From assembly GCA_934140355.1 (NCBI GenBank), contig CAKPBH010000037.1, forward strand, positions 1 through 13,355: a stretch of 13,355 bases of DNA. The letters run 5' to 3'. Positions within the stretch are counted from its first letter, which is position 1; each line of letters begins with the position of its first letter. The notes under the pieces are model-generated. The model made no database searches and was not told where the DNA came from. It worked only from the letters and a program-made list of their open reading frames with translations. Source of the DNA: an uncultured Bacilli bacterium. Its GTDB lineage: Bacteria; Bacillota_I; Bacilli_A; RF39; UBA660. A program made the translations under genes and the position numbers. Below, piece by piece: positions 6,609-13,355 of this stretch.

Positions 6609-7675
6609 TACTTTTCTTCCTTTTTTTCTTCTTTCTTGGTTTCTTTTGTTTCTTTTTTTGCTTTTTCTTTCTTTTTCTTTCTATCAATTCCATAGCATTC
6701 TCTTACTTGGTTTTCAATTTCTTGTAAGACATCTTTATTTTTGGAAAGATAGATTTTTACATTTTCTTTTCCTTGACCAATTTTGTTTTCGTGGTAAGCA
6801 TACCAAGCACCACTTTTTTCCACAATTCCAGCTTCAACAGCTAAATCTAACACTTCTCCTTCATGCGAGATACCTGTTCCGTACATAATGTCTACAACGG
6901 CTGTTTTAAAAGGAGGGGCGACTTTATTTTTGACTACTTTGATTTTTGTTGCGGCACCAACGATGTCATTTCCTTGTTTGATTTGTTCTCCTCTTCTTAT
7001 ATCAAGACGGACAGAAGAATAATACTTCAAGGCTTTTCCTCCTGGGGTTGTTTCTGGATTTCCAAACATGACGCCAACTTTTTCTCTTAATTGATTAATA
7101 AATATAACGATAGTGTTGGTTTTATTGATGGAACCAGATAATTTTCTTAAGGCTTGGCTCATTAGTCTAGCTTGCAATCCAACGTGTGAGTCTCCCATTT
7201 CTCCATCAATTTCTGCTTGTGGGACTAAAGCCGCAACCGAGTCAATGACAATAATATTTACGGCTTCACTTTTGACTAGAGCATCACATATTTCTAGGGC
7301 TTGCTCTCCAGTATCTGGTTGAGATAATAATAATTCATCAATGTCGACACCTAAGTTTTCGGCATAAACGGGGTCAACAGAATGTTCGGCGTCAATGAAG
7401 GCGGCTCTTCCTCCTTCTTTTTGAACTTCTGCTATAGCATGAAGAGCAAAGGTTGTCTTTCCAGATGATTCTGGTCCATAGATTTCTATAATTCTTCCCT
7501 TTGGATAACCTCCTACTCCTAGGGCAATATCTAAGGCAAGGGAACCACTTTTGCTTACCTCTACTTCGGCATTTTCTTGCTCGCCTAGTTTCATGATTGC
7601 TCCTTTACCGAATTGCTTTTCAATATCTGCCATCACTTGGGCCAACGCTTTATCTTTTTCTAATAATTTACTCAT
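6608..7675 (-). CDS. recA: Recombinase A
   Basis: RecA forms ATP-dependent filaments on single-stranded DNA, catalyses strand exchange and triggers LexA self-cleavage. The 355-residue protein has Walker A GPESSGKTT (67-75), the core EHSVDP and the NQLREKVGVMFGNPETTPGG segment spanning loop L2, all as in the family. The C-terminal 25 or so residues are an unusual alternation of lysine and glutamate, rather than the mostly acidic tail of well-studied RecA proteins. I chose ATG 7675 because AGGAGA lies seven bases upstream; an ATG at 7696 is in frame but would overlap that site. The gene is a single transcription unit with promoter, SOS box and terminator. Confidence 0.98.
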   Translation of the reverse strand: MSKLLEKDKALAQVMADIEKQFGKGAIMKLGEQENAEVEVSKSGSLALDIALGVGGYPKGRIIEIYGPESSGKTTFALHAIAEVQKEGGRAAFIDAEHSVDPVYAENLGVDIDELLLSQPDTGEQALEICDALVKSEAVNIIVIDSVAALVPQAEIDGEMGDSHVGLQARLMSQALRKLSGSINKTNTIVIFINQLREKVGVMFGNPETTPGGKALKYYSSVRLDIRRGEQIKQGNDIVGAATKIKVVKNKVAPPFKTAVVDIMYGTGISHEGEVLDLAVEAGIVEKSGAWYAYHENKIGQGKENVKIYLSKNKDVLQEIENQVRECYGIDRKKKKEKAKKETKETKKEEKKEEK

Positions 7676-7707
7676 TTTTTTGTCTCCTTTACTCACTGTA
7701 TGAGTCC

Positions 7708-7736
7708 ATTATAGCCTAGGTATTTTTCTTTGTCAA
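7708..7736 (-). promoter_or_regulatory. Consensus sigma-A promoter of recA
   Basis: On the minus strand, TTGACA (7736-7731) and TATAAT (7713-7708) are separated by exactly 17 bases, a perfect housekeeping promoter. The predicted start near 7700 leaves a leader of about 25 bases before the recA ATG. Confidence 0.92.
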
Positions 7737-7744
7737 TACTTTTG

Positions 7745-7758
7745 CGTACGTTTGTTCG
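7745..7758 (-). promoter_or_regulatory. LexA/DinR-type SOS box upstream of recA
   Basis: The minus-strand sequence CGAACAAACGTACG matches the Gram-positive LexA box CGAAC-N4-GTTCG with one mismatch. It sits eight bases upstream of the -35 of the recA promoter. Together these point to SOS control of recA by a Bacillus-type LexA. The lexA gene is not in the window. Confidence 0.75.
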
Positions 7759-7818
7759 TGCTATTTTTTGGTAATTTCCTTATCTTGTATTACTATTCTC
7801 ATTTCAGTGTTTTATGCA

Positions 7819-7846
7819 AAAGAAAAAGAAGTACTTAAAATACTTC
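7819..7846 (-). terminator. Intrinsic terminator ending the rplI-to-antiporter operon
   Basis: On the minus strand GAAGTA and TACTTC (within 7828-7846) form a short hairpin immediately followed by CTTTTTCTTTT-like T-rich sequence, a few bases after the antiporter stop codon. The stem is AT-rich and only six pairs, so efficiency is uncertain. Confidence 0.65.
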
Positions 7847-7853
7847 AATAATA

Positions 7854-8804
7854 CTAACCCATATAGATGACATAGCTATAATAGAGAATAAATAAAATTA
7901 AGAAAATTATGCCTTCTTTTTGGGTAATTTTTCTATCATTATAAGAGAAGATAAATAATAAAATTACGGATAATAGCATGACAATTAGGTCAATGGCATT
8001 AAAAGACACTTTGGAAATGCCACCTAATAGAGCAACAGGAATGCCGATTACAATTCCTAGATTAAAGATGTTACTTCCAACAACGTTTCCTATTGCAATA
8101 TCATATTCCCCTTTTCTAGTTGCCGTTACTGAAGTGACTAGTTCAGGTAGAGAGGTACCTAGGGCAATAATGGTTAAGGCAATCATTTTTTCACTGATTC
8201 CTAATAATTTGGCTAAGGCGGATGCTGAATCAACGACTAAATTACTTCCTAAAACAATAGCGATTAAACCAACAATTGTGAAAAGAAATGATTTGGGTAG
8301 ACTCATATATTCTTCTTTTTCTTCTGTATCTATCTTTTTTCTGGCCATACTAATTAGGTAATAAATAAAGATAAGGAAGAATAATAATAAAGTTATGCCA
8401 TCTCCTCTTGTGAAATTATTTGGGGTATGATTGATTAAGTTATCTGACAATAGGGAAACAAAAAGGGTTGTAATCAGAATGGTTATAGGCAATTCTTTTT
8501 TTACAGTATTATTTTTAACATTAAGGGAGTGAAAAAGAGAACTTACCCCTAAAATAAGAAAAATATTTAGGATATTACTTCCAATGACATTTCCTAGGAC
8601 GATATCCCCACTATTAGACAAGAGAGATTTGATACTAACCGCAAGTTCTGGGGCACTAGTACCAAAGGCAACAATTGTTAAGCCAATTAGCATTTTAGAG
8701 ACTTTGAAATTTCCTGCAATTGAGGAAGATCCATCAACAAAGATATCGGCTCCCTTAATTAGGACAATGAAGCCTACAATTAATAAAATAATTTGAACGA
8801 ACAT
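7854..8804 (-). CDS. Na+/Ca2+ exchanger-family antiporter (YrbG-like)
   Basis: This 316-residue inner-membrane protein has about ten hydrophobic segments and the two inverted alpha repeats of the CaCA superfamily: GTSAPELA (48-55) with GNVIGSN (71-77), and GTSLPELVTS (216-225) with GNVVGSN (239-245). The acidic residue of each PEL motif is the cation ligand. A charged cytoplasmic loop (about 154-170) separates the halves. It probably exports Ca2+ in exchange for Na+ or H+; the ion preference cannot be read from sequence. AAGGAAAA precedes ATG 8804. It lies 17 bases after rlmH and is the last gene before the terminator. It has no known link with its replication and cell-wall neighbours. Confidence 0.9.
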   Translation of the reverse strand: MFVQIILLIVGFIVLIKGADIFVDGSSSIAGNFKVSKMLIGLTIVAFGTSAPELAVSIKSLLSNSGDIVLGNVIGSNILNIFLILGVSSLFHSLNVKNNTVKKELPITILITTLFVSLLSDNLINHTPNNFTRGDGITLLLFFLIFIYYLISMARKKIDTEEKEEYMSLPKSFLFTIVGLIAIVLGSNLVVDSASALAKLLGISEKMIALTIIALGTSLPELVTSVTATRKGEYDIAIGNVVGSNIFNLGIVIGIPVALLGGISKVSFNAIDLIVMLLSVILLFIFSYNDRKITQKEGIIFLILFILYYSYVIYMG

Positions 8805-8821
8805 TTTTTTCCTTCTTTCTT

Positions 8822-9256
8822 TTATTTATGGTATGTTTCATGATTTTGGATTTTAAAACTTCGATAGATTTGTTCTAAGAGAATTACTCGAAATAATTGA
8901 TGAGGAAAAGTTAATTTTGAAAATGAAAGTTTAAAATTAGCCATTTGTTTCACTTTATCAGTTAAGCCATCACTTCCACCAATAATGAAAGTGATGTTGG
9001 AATGATTTAGGAATGTTTTATCTAGGTGATTGGCTAGTTCGATAGAGTCTAGCATTACCCCATCAATATCTAGGATAACATTATAATCTTTAGGATTTAT
9101 TTTTTTTAATAAAAGTTCTTCTTCCTTTTGTTTAGTGGAGTCAGGTAATTCTTCGATTACAACTTTGTGATATTTACTTAGGCGTTTCATGTATTCTTTG
9201 ATGGCTTCTTGATAGAAGGTTTCTTTGATTTTGCCTACACATAGTATTTTTATCAT
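8822..9256 (-). CDS. rlmH: 23S rRNA (pseudouridine1915-N3)-methyltransferase RlmH
   Basis: RlmH methylates pseudouridine 1915 in helix 69 of 23S rRNA in assembled 70S ribosomes, using S-adenosylmethionine. The SPOUT-fold C-terminal half is clear: FIIGGSDGL (90-98), LSFSKLTFPHQLFRV (110-124) and LLEQIYRSFKI (126-136), ending in the conserved YHK. The N-terminus MIKILCVGKIKE also fits. At 144 residues it is somewhat shorter than the usual 155-159, with compaction in the middle and before YHK. I chose ATG 9256 because AGGAGG lies seven bases upstream and the ATG overlaps the TGA of walJ (ATGA), a classic coupling; ATG 9262 is too close to that site. Confidence 0.95.
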   Translation of the reverse strand: MIKILCVGKIKETFYQEAIKEYMKRLSKYHKVVIEELPDSTKQKEEELLLKKINPKDYNVILDIDGVMLDSIELANHLDKTFLNHSNITFIIGGSDGLTDKVKQMANFKLSFSKLTFPHQLFRVILLEQIYRSFKIQNHETYHK

Positions 9257-10014
9257 ACACATACCTCCTCGGTTTCTTCATCTTGCGTGGTTACAATAAT
9301 TTTATCGACGACTTTATTTTCCTCTAAAAGACGCTGTTTTAGGGTGTTATAGGCTAAGTCTTTGGTGTTATTTTCGTGGGATAAGTGGGCTAAAAAGATG
9401 TATTTGGTATTTTCTCCAGTGAATTCTTTTAAGTATCTCGCGGAGTCATAGTTGGATAAGTGGCCTTTATCCCCTAGAATTCTTTGTCTTGTTTTAAAAG
9501 GATAAGTACTGTGATTTAACATTTCAATATCATGATTACTTTCCATAATATAGATGTCCTTATTACTTAAAAGAGGAAAATATTTTTGGTTGATATACCC
9601 AGTATCGGTAATATAAACAACGCTTTTTTTGCCTTCATCGATGATGTATCCAACGGAGTCTATCGCGTCATGGCTGGTTTTGATGACGTGAATAAGAAGA
9701 GATGCAATTCTAAATTCTCCATGATTTTCAATGATTTGGTAGTTATCTAGGTAATTTATTTCTTCTTGCATCTTTTCGGTTAGATAAACTTTGGTATGAT
9801 ATTTTTTTTGAAATACTTTTAGTCCTTTAACGTGATCAATATGGGGGTGAGTAATTAATATGGCATCGATTTCTTCCGCGTTGATGTTGAAAATACTTAA
9901 TTTTTCTTTAACATATTTACAAGTATTTCCTAAATCGATTAGTAATTTTACTCCTCCTGCTTCAATATAGGTAGTGTTTCCTTTACTACCTGATGATAAG
10001 ACTCTTACTCTCAT
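9253..10014 (-). CDS. walJ: WalJ/YycJ-type metallo-beta-lactamase-fold exonuclease
   Basis: The 253-residue protein starts MRVRVLSSGSKGNTTYIE, the typical YycJ start. It has the metal motif THPHIDH (55-61), SHDA (114-117), ITDTG (135-139) and a late histidine AHLSHEN (209-215), so the binuclear site looks complete. WalJ/YycJ family proteins are cytoplasmic 5'-3' DNA exonucleases, proposed to link DNA repair and cell division; they are usually encoded at the end of the walRKHIJ operon next to rlmH. Start ATG 10014 overlaps the TGA of the upstream peptidase gene by four bases (ATGA); an in-frame start at 10071 would lie wholly within that gene. WalRK themselves are missing from this cluster. 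The stop overlaps the rlmH start. Confidence 0.92.
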   Translation of the reverse strand: MRVRVLSSGSKGNTTYIEAGGVKLLIDLGNTCKYVKEKLSIFNINAEEIDAILITHPHIDHVKGLKVFQKKYHTKVYLTEKMQEEINYLDNYQIIENHGEFRIASLLIHVIKTSHDAIDSVGYIIDEGKKSVVYITDTGYINQKYFPLLSNKDIYIMESNHDIEMLNHSTYPFKTRQRILGDKGHLSNYDSARYLKEFTGENTKYIFLAHLSHENNTKDLAYNTLKQRLLEENKVVDKIIVTTQDEETEEVCV

Positions 10015-11531
10015 TTGTATAGAGTGAATGGGTCGAATGGTGATCCACCGCGGTGTGGATAACCTCGCCATGCGGCAAAGTGCAGATGAGTACCACTATA
10101 AGGACTTGAAGATGATGGTACGGGATAAACTTCTCCTGAATTTCCCATGGTTGCGATTTTTTGGCCTCTACTCACAACTTGGCCTACTTTTACTAAAATT
10201 GTAGACAAGTGCATATACTGGGTATAATAGTTACCGGTATTATGATTGATTAGAATATAATTTCCTTGACGTCCGTTACAAGATAAGTTTCCAGCCACAC
10301 AACCACCTTTCGTTTCAACAACCGTTCCATTATTAGCGGCATAAATGTTAGAGCCATATCCTGGTCCATAAATGTCTAAGGCTGCATGCATACTTCCCCA
10401 ACGATAGCCAAAGTATGTCGTAATCGTGTATGGCGTATCGGTTGGCCACGCCCAATAAGATAAATCAGCAACGTGAGGAATCTCTTTTGAACCTCTGACA
10501 ACAACTTTATCCACACTTGGTTTTAATTCAATCGTATTTAAGTTGACGGTATCCGATAATTGACCGTTGATATATTCATATTCCCTACTAACACGATATA
10601 GCCCGTTTTCGCCTTCTTGTTTCACATATTCGACGCCTTGTAATTCGGAGGAATCATATTGAACATTTACAGCATAAGCTTTTTCTTCATCACTGATGCC
10701 ATTAATTTCTACAACGATACTAATTACAGGATTAATTAAGCCAACACTTACTTCTTGTCCTGTATAAAGAAGAGCGTTTTCACTTTTAAAATTAGAATTG
10801 GCAATTAAGAATTCTTGAACGTTTAATTTATTGGCATTGGCAACCGTTTCAACCGTATCTCCTTCTTGAACAAAATAAGTCGATTGTTTTTTTGTTGTGC
10901 CATAAAGTAAATATTTGGCAAGAGTACTTGCATCAGTGAAGATTTCTTTATCAATAGAGATATAAGAAGATTTATAGGTAATATCTTCATCGATAGAAAT
11001 GTCTTTGATGACAGACCCTGTATCAACGATTTCTTTTTGGGTACTTTCCATATAGGCTTTATAATCATCTTCTGAGACAAAAGATTTGATTAACTGTGTT
11101 ACTGCATCGTCAAAGATTTGTTTATTTAAAACGTAGATATACTTGGTTTTATAATCTTTTACCTCTTTATTTTTAATCGTTATGGCAACGCCTTTAATCG
11201 TAAATTGTTTCTTTTTAATAATTCTGTTATAGACTTTTTCGTTAGAATCAACTTTAGTATTGTACGTTGTTACACTTTTTATCATGACGCCATTGGGCAT
11301 TTCTACTTTATTTACTTTATATTTTTTCTTAATTGCTTCTTCTTTTTTATTGATAAATTCTTCGAAATTGGTTTTACTTTTTACGGTTCCAATAATTTCT
11401 CCATCAATATAAATTTGATAAACTTCTCTTGGAACTTTGGTTTGATATTTCGTAAATCCTAGAAAGATAAGTAGAACGCTAATTAAAAGAATTACAATAA
11501 TATAAGAAATTCGAAAATGGCTTTTAGGCAA
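10011..11531 (-). CDS. Membrane-anchored M23 peptidase with LysM-like and G5-like regions
   Basis: The 506-residue protein begins in the cytoplasm, crosses the membrane once (about 10-26) and exposes the rest outside. A LysM-like segment (about 218-264, starting YFVQEGDTVETVANANK) may bind peptidoglycan. A G5-like beta region follows (about 270-347). The C-terminal M23 lysostaphin-type domain (about 362-500) has all zinc and catalytic residues: H382 and D386 (HAALD), H441 (MHLS), H482 and H484 (HLHF). It should cut peptide cross-links in peptidoglycan. A cysteine pair (411, 418) in the domain could form a disulfide. Start is TTG at 11531 with AAGGCGG five bases upstream; it overlaps the dnaB stop by eight bases, and no other early start exists. 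It occupies the place held by wal genes in Bacillus. Confidence 0.9.
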   Translation of the reverse strand: MPKSHFRISYIIVILLISVLLIFLGFTKYQTKVPREVYQIYIDGEIIGTVKSKTNFEEFINKKEEAIKKKYKVNKVEMPNGVMIKSVTTYNTKVDSNEKVYNRIIKKKQFTIKGVAITIKNKEVKDYKTKYIYVLNKQIFDDAVTQLIKSFVSEDDYKAYMESTQKEIVDTGSVIKDISIDEDITYKSSYISIDKEIFTDASTLAKYLLYGTTKKQSTYFVQEGDTVETVANANKLNVQEFLIANSNFKSENALLYTGQEVSVGLINPVISIVVEINGISDEEKAYAVNVQYDSSELQGVEYVKQEGENGLYRVSREYEYINGQLSDTVNLNTIELKPSVDKVVVRGSKEIPHVADLSYWAWPTDTPYTITTYFGYRWGSMHAALDIYGPGYGSNIYAANNGTVVETKGGCVAGNLSCNGRQGNYILINHNTGNYYTQYMHLSTILVKVGQVVSRGQKIATMGNSGEVYPVPSSSSPYSGTHLHFAAWRGYPHRGGSPFDPFTLYK

Positions 11532-12867
11532 TTTTACCGCCTTCTTTCTTTATGGATAAAAAGGTTGATGTTTTTTTCTTAAATAACATATCGATTGTTG
11601 CGATTGGTCCATTTCTGTGTTTTAGGATAATTAATTGAATTGGTACTGGTAGGTTATCATCGGCTGGAGCTTCAACGTCAGGGGCATGGAGAGCGGCAAC
11701 AATATCGGCATCTTGCTCGATAGAACCAGATTCTCTTAAGTCAGATAAAACGGGTTTTTTGTCTTCTCTTTTTTCCACACTTCTTGATAATTGGGATAAG
11801 GCAATGACTGGAACTTCTAGTTCTAGAGCCATTGTTTTTAGACTTCTAGAGATTTCGGATACTTCTTGTTGTCTACTTCCCGCATATTTTGATGAGGAGT
11901 CAATTAATTGTAAGTAATCGATGATGACTAATCCTAGGCCTTCTCCTTGGGTAGATAATCTTCGACATTTGGCTTTGATTTCACTGGCTGTTACGCCTCC
12001 TGCATCATGGAAGTAGATATTTGTATCTGCTAGTTGACTGATGGCTTCGTTGATACGACGCCAATCTTCGTTTTCTAATCTTCCTGTTTGTAATTTTTTA
12101 TTATCTACTTGTCCTAAGGAACTAATCATTCTCATAATTAATTGTTCCGCGGGCATTTCTAGTGAAAAAACAGCAATATTTTTCTTGGTACTTTTTGCAG
12201 CAGCACAAGCGATATTTAGGGCAAAGGCCGTTTTACCAACGGCTGGACGGGCGGCAACGATAATTAATTGGGTTGGACTAAAACCATTGGTTAGGTTATC
12301 TAAGTCGATAAGTCCTGTCGTTAAGCCAGTTACTTTCCCTTTATTTTTGGCAAGGGCTTCGAGGTCGTTTTGGGCTTTTTCTAGGACATCTCTTATATTT
12401 CTAAATTCGGTTGTTTTTTTTAATTTAGAGATTCCTAAAATACTTTTCTCGGCATCTTCTACTACTTCGTTTAAGTTAATATCTGTTTTATTGGCGTTGG
12501 TAATAATTGCTGTTGCTGATTCGATTAGCCGACGAAGGGTAAATTTTTCTGCGACGGTATCAATGTAATACTCAACATTAGCACCAGTTGCAACACTTTC
12601 GATAACGCTGTTTAAGTATTCTACGCCTCCGATTTGCACGAGCCAATTGCGGTTGATGATTTCGGTTGTGACTGTTCCAATGTCAACGGGTTGCTTGTTT
12701 TGGTATAGATATTTGATGACGGAGAAGATTTTGGTATGGCTATCAAGGTAGAAAAATTCTTCTCGTACTTCTTCGCACACTTTTTGTAAGGCCCCATAGG
12801 ACCAAAAGGCAGAACCGATTAGGGCTTTTTCTGCTTCAATATTATTGGGTAAACCGTTTGGTCCCAT
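11524..12867 (-). CDS. dnaB: Replicative DNA helicase (DnaB family)
   Basis: This hexameric helicase unwinds DNA at the replication fork and recruits primase. The 447-residue protein has an N-terminal helical domain (about 5-105; NNIEAEKALIGS is typical), a linker (about 150-180) and a RecA-like ATPase domain. The ATPase domain shows Walker A ARPAVGKT (206-213), FSLEM (234-238), Walker B IIDYLQL (315-321), ALSQLSR (356-362) and SDLRESGSIEQDAD (375-388). Past the last motif the usual hydrophobic FLYRE-type stretch is replaced by AALHAPDVEAPADD (391-404), a local divergence. AGGTGA lies six bases before ATG 12867. The gene follows rplI by eight bases, a pairing conserved in Firmicutes. In Bacillus the orthologue is called dnaC. 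Confidence 0.97.
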   Translation of the reverse strand: MGPNGLPNNIEAEKALIGSAFWSYGALQKVCEEVREEFFYLDSHTKIFSVIKYLYQNKQPVDIGTVTTEIINRNWLVQIGGVEYLNSVIESVATGANVEYYIDTVAEKFTLRRLIESATAIITNANKTDINLNEVVEDAEKSILGISKLKKTTEFRNIRDVLEKAQNDLEALAKNKGKVTGLTTGLIDLDNLTNGFSPTQLIIVAARPAVGKTAFALNIACAAAKSTKKNIAVFSLEMPAEQLIMRMISSLGQVDNKKLQTGRLENEDWRRINEAISQLADTNIYFHDAGGVTASEIKAKCRRLSTQGEGLGLVIIDYLQLIDSSSKYAGSRQQEVSEISRSLKTMALELEVPVIALSQLSRSVEKREDKKPVLSDLRESGSIEQDADIVAALHAPDVEAPADDNLPVPIQLIILKHRNGPIATIDMLFKKKTSTFLSIKKEGGKIA

Positions 12868-12875
12868 GTAATCAC

Positions 12876-13313
12876 CTACTTCTCTTTTAATGCAACTCTT
12901 AATTTGGCTGCGACTTTTTTATGAAGTTGAACGGTAACTTCGTGTACTCCTAGGGTGTTTAGGTCGTTAGCTTCAATGTTCTTTTTGTTGATTTTGATTC
13001 CTTTTTTGGCTAGTTCTTCGGCAATTTGTTTACTACTAATACTTCCAAAGACTTTTCCTTTATTAGAAGATACACTGAATGTAAGGGTTAAATCTTCTAG
13101 TTGTTTTTTTAGTATTTCAGCATTCTTAATATTTTCTTCTTCTTCTTTTTCTTTTTTCTTAATGTCCTCGTTTAAAATATTTGAACTTGTTTTGGTATAC
13201 TTTACGGCATAGCCATTTTTAATTAAATAATTTGTAGCATATCCATCACTTACTTCTTTAATGTCGTTTACTTTTCCTTGTTTTTTTAAATCTTTAATAA
13301 AAATAACTTTCAT
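12876..13313 (-). CDS. rplI: 50S ribosomal protein L9
   Basis: L9 binds 23S rRNA near the L1 stalk base. The 145-residue protein has the RNA-binding N-domain (1-about 48) with the signature GYATNYLI (24-31), a long charged helix (about 49-73) and the C-terminal domain with GKVFGSIS (86-93). Length and domain order are normal. AGAAGGTG lies seven bases upstream of ATG 13313. It is the first gene of the right-hand operon visible here, with a promoter-like -10 about 30 bases upstream. Confidence 0.97.
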   Translation of the reverse strand: MKVIFIKDLKKQGKVNDIKEVSDGYATNYLIKNGYAVKYTKTSSNILNEDIKKKEKEEEENIKNAEILKKQLEDLTLTFSVSSNKGKVFGSISSKQIAEELAKKGIKINKKNIEANDLNTLGVHEVTVQLHKKVAAKLRVALKEK

Positions 13314-13339
13314 TTTTTACACCTTCTTCACTGAAGTTA

Positions 13340-13345
13340 ATTATA
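13340..13345 (-). promoter_or_regulatory. Putative -10 element of the rplI operon promoter
   Basis: TATAAT on the minus strand lies 27 bases upstream of the rplI ATG, close enough for a short leader of about 20 bases. The expected -35 position falls beyond the window end, so the promoter is only half visible. Between it and the start codon is an 11-base palindrome CTTCACTGAAG (13326-13336) that could be a weak operator or leader hairpin. Confidence 0.45.
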
Positions 13346-13355
13346 CTATAAATTG

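Noticed and set aside
7978..8361. 127-codon plus-strand ORF opposite the antiporter gene
   Set aside because: The antiporter frame carries both conserved alpha repeats, so the opposite frame is a shadow.
10823..11080. 85-codon minus-strand ORF within the M23 peptidase gene
   Set aside because: It is a different frame of a clearly coding gene, with low-complexity sequence and no recognised motif.
12041..12568. 175-codon plus-strand ORF opposite dnaB
   Set aside because: It is the antisense of the conserved helicase ATPase domain; its hydrophobic composition is the mirror of the dnaB codons.

Overview
The window reads as the chromosome of a low-GC Bacillota, most likely a Bacilli relative of the kind found near Erysipelotrichia or the free-living relatives of Mollicutes. 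This is inferred from strong A+T bias, AGGAGG-type ribosome binding sites, a Bacillus-like LexA box, and a Bacilli-style order of replication and cell-wall genes. The standard bacterial code fits: tryptophan is TGG throughout the genes and TAA, TAG and TGA all end genes.

Left end, plus strand (1 to about 1866): the end of a mobile element. It holds the tail of an unrecognised gene, a 35-codon ORF and a complete large serine recombinase of the TndX/TnpX type. Directly after the recombinase (about 1867-2995) comes the 3' part of an SsuB/TauB-type ABC ATPase gene and its intact permease gene. The ATPase lacks everything upstream of its signature motif, so the element appears to be inserted inside this gene and the 5' half should lie beyond the far end of the element, outside the window. 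A bidirectional terminator at 2974-3017 closes this region.

Middle, minus strand (about 2992-6520): reading leftward from an extended -10 promoter, ftsY (SRP receptor), a ylxM-like HTH gene, a one-helix membrane protein, a stand-alone ClpA/B/C-type AAA+ ATPase, an unrecognised 186-residue protein, a small DUF1292-like protein, and a small membrane-protein ORF broken by an in-frame TGA. This tight cluster around the single-ring AAA+ protein is the least explained part of the window.

Next (6575-7758): recA as a separate unit, with a perfect TTGACA/17/TATAAT promoter, a LexA/DinR-like SOS box just upstream, and its own terminator.

Right half, minus strand (7819-13345): one long operon-like run from a promoter near 13340, reading leftward: rplI, dnaB, an envelope M23 peptidase with LysM-like and G5-like regions, walJ/yycJ (metallo-beta-lactamase fold), rlmH and a Na+/Ca2+ exchanger-family antiporter, closed by a terminator at 7819-7846. 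Genes overlap by 4-8 nt or sit within a few bases, implying translational coupling. The order recalls the Bacillus rplI-dnaB-wal-rlmH region, but no walRK genes are present and the M23 peptidase sits in their place. There is no rRNA, tRNA or CRISPR array that I can see. No gene-free stretch exceeds 300 bases.
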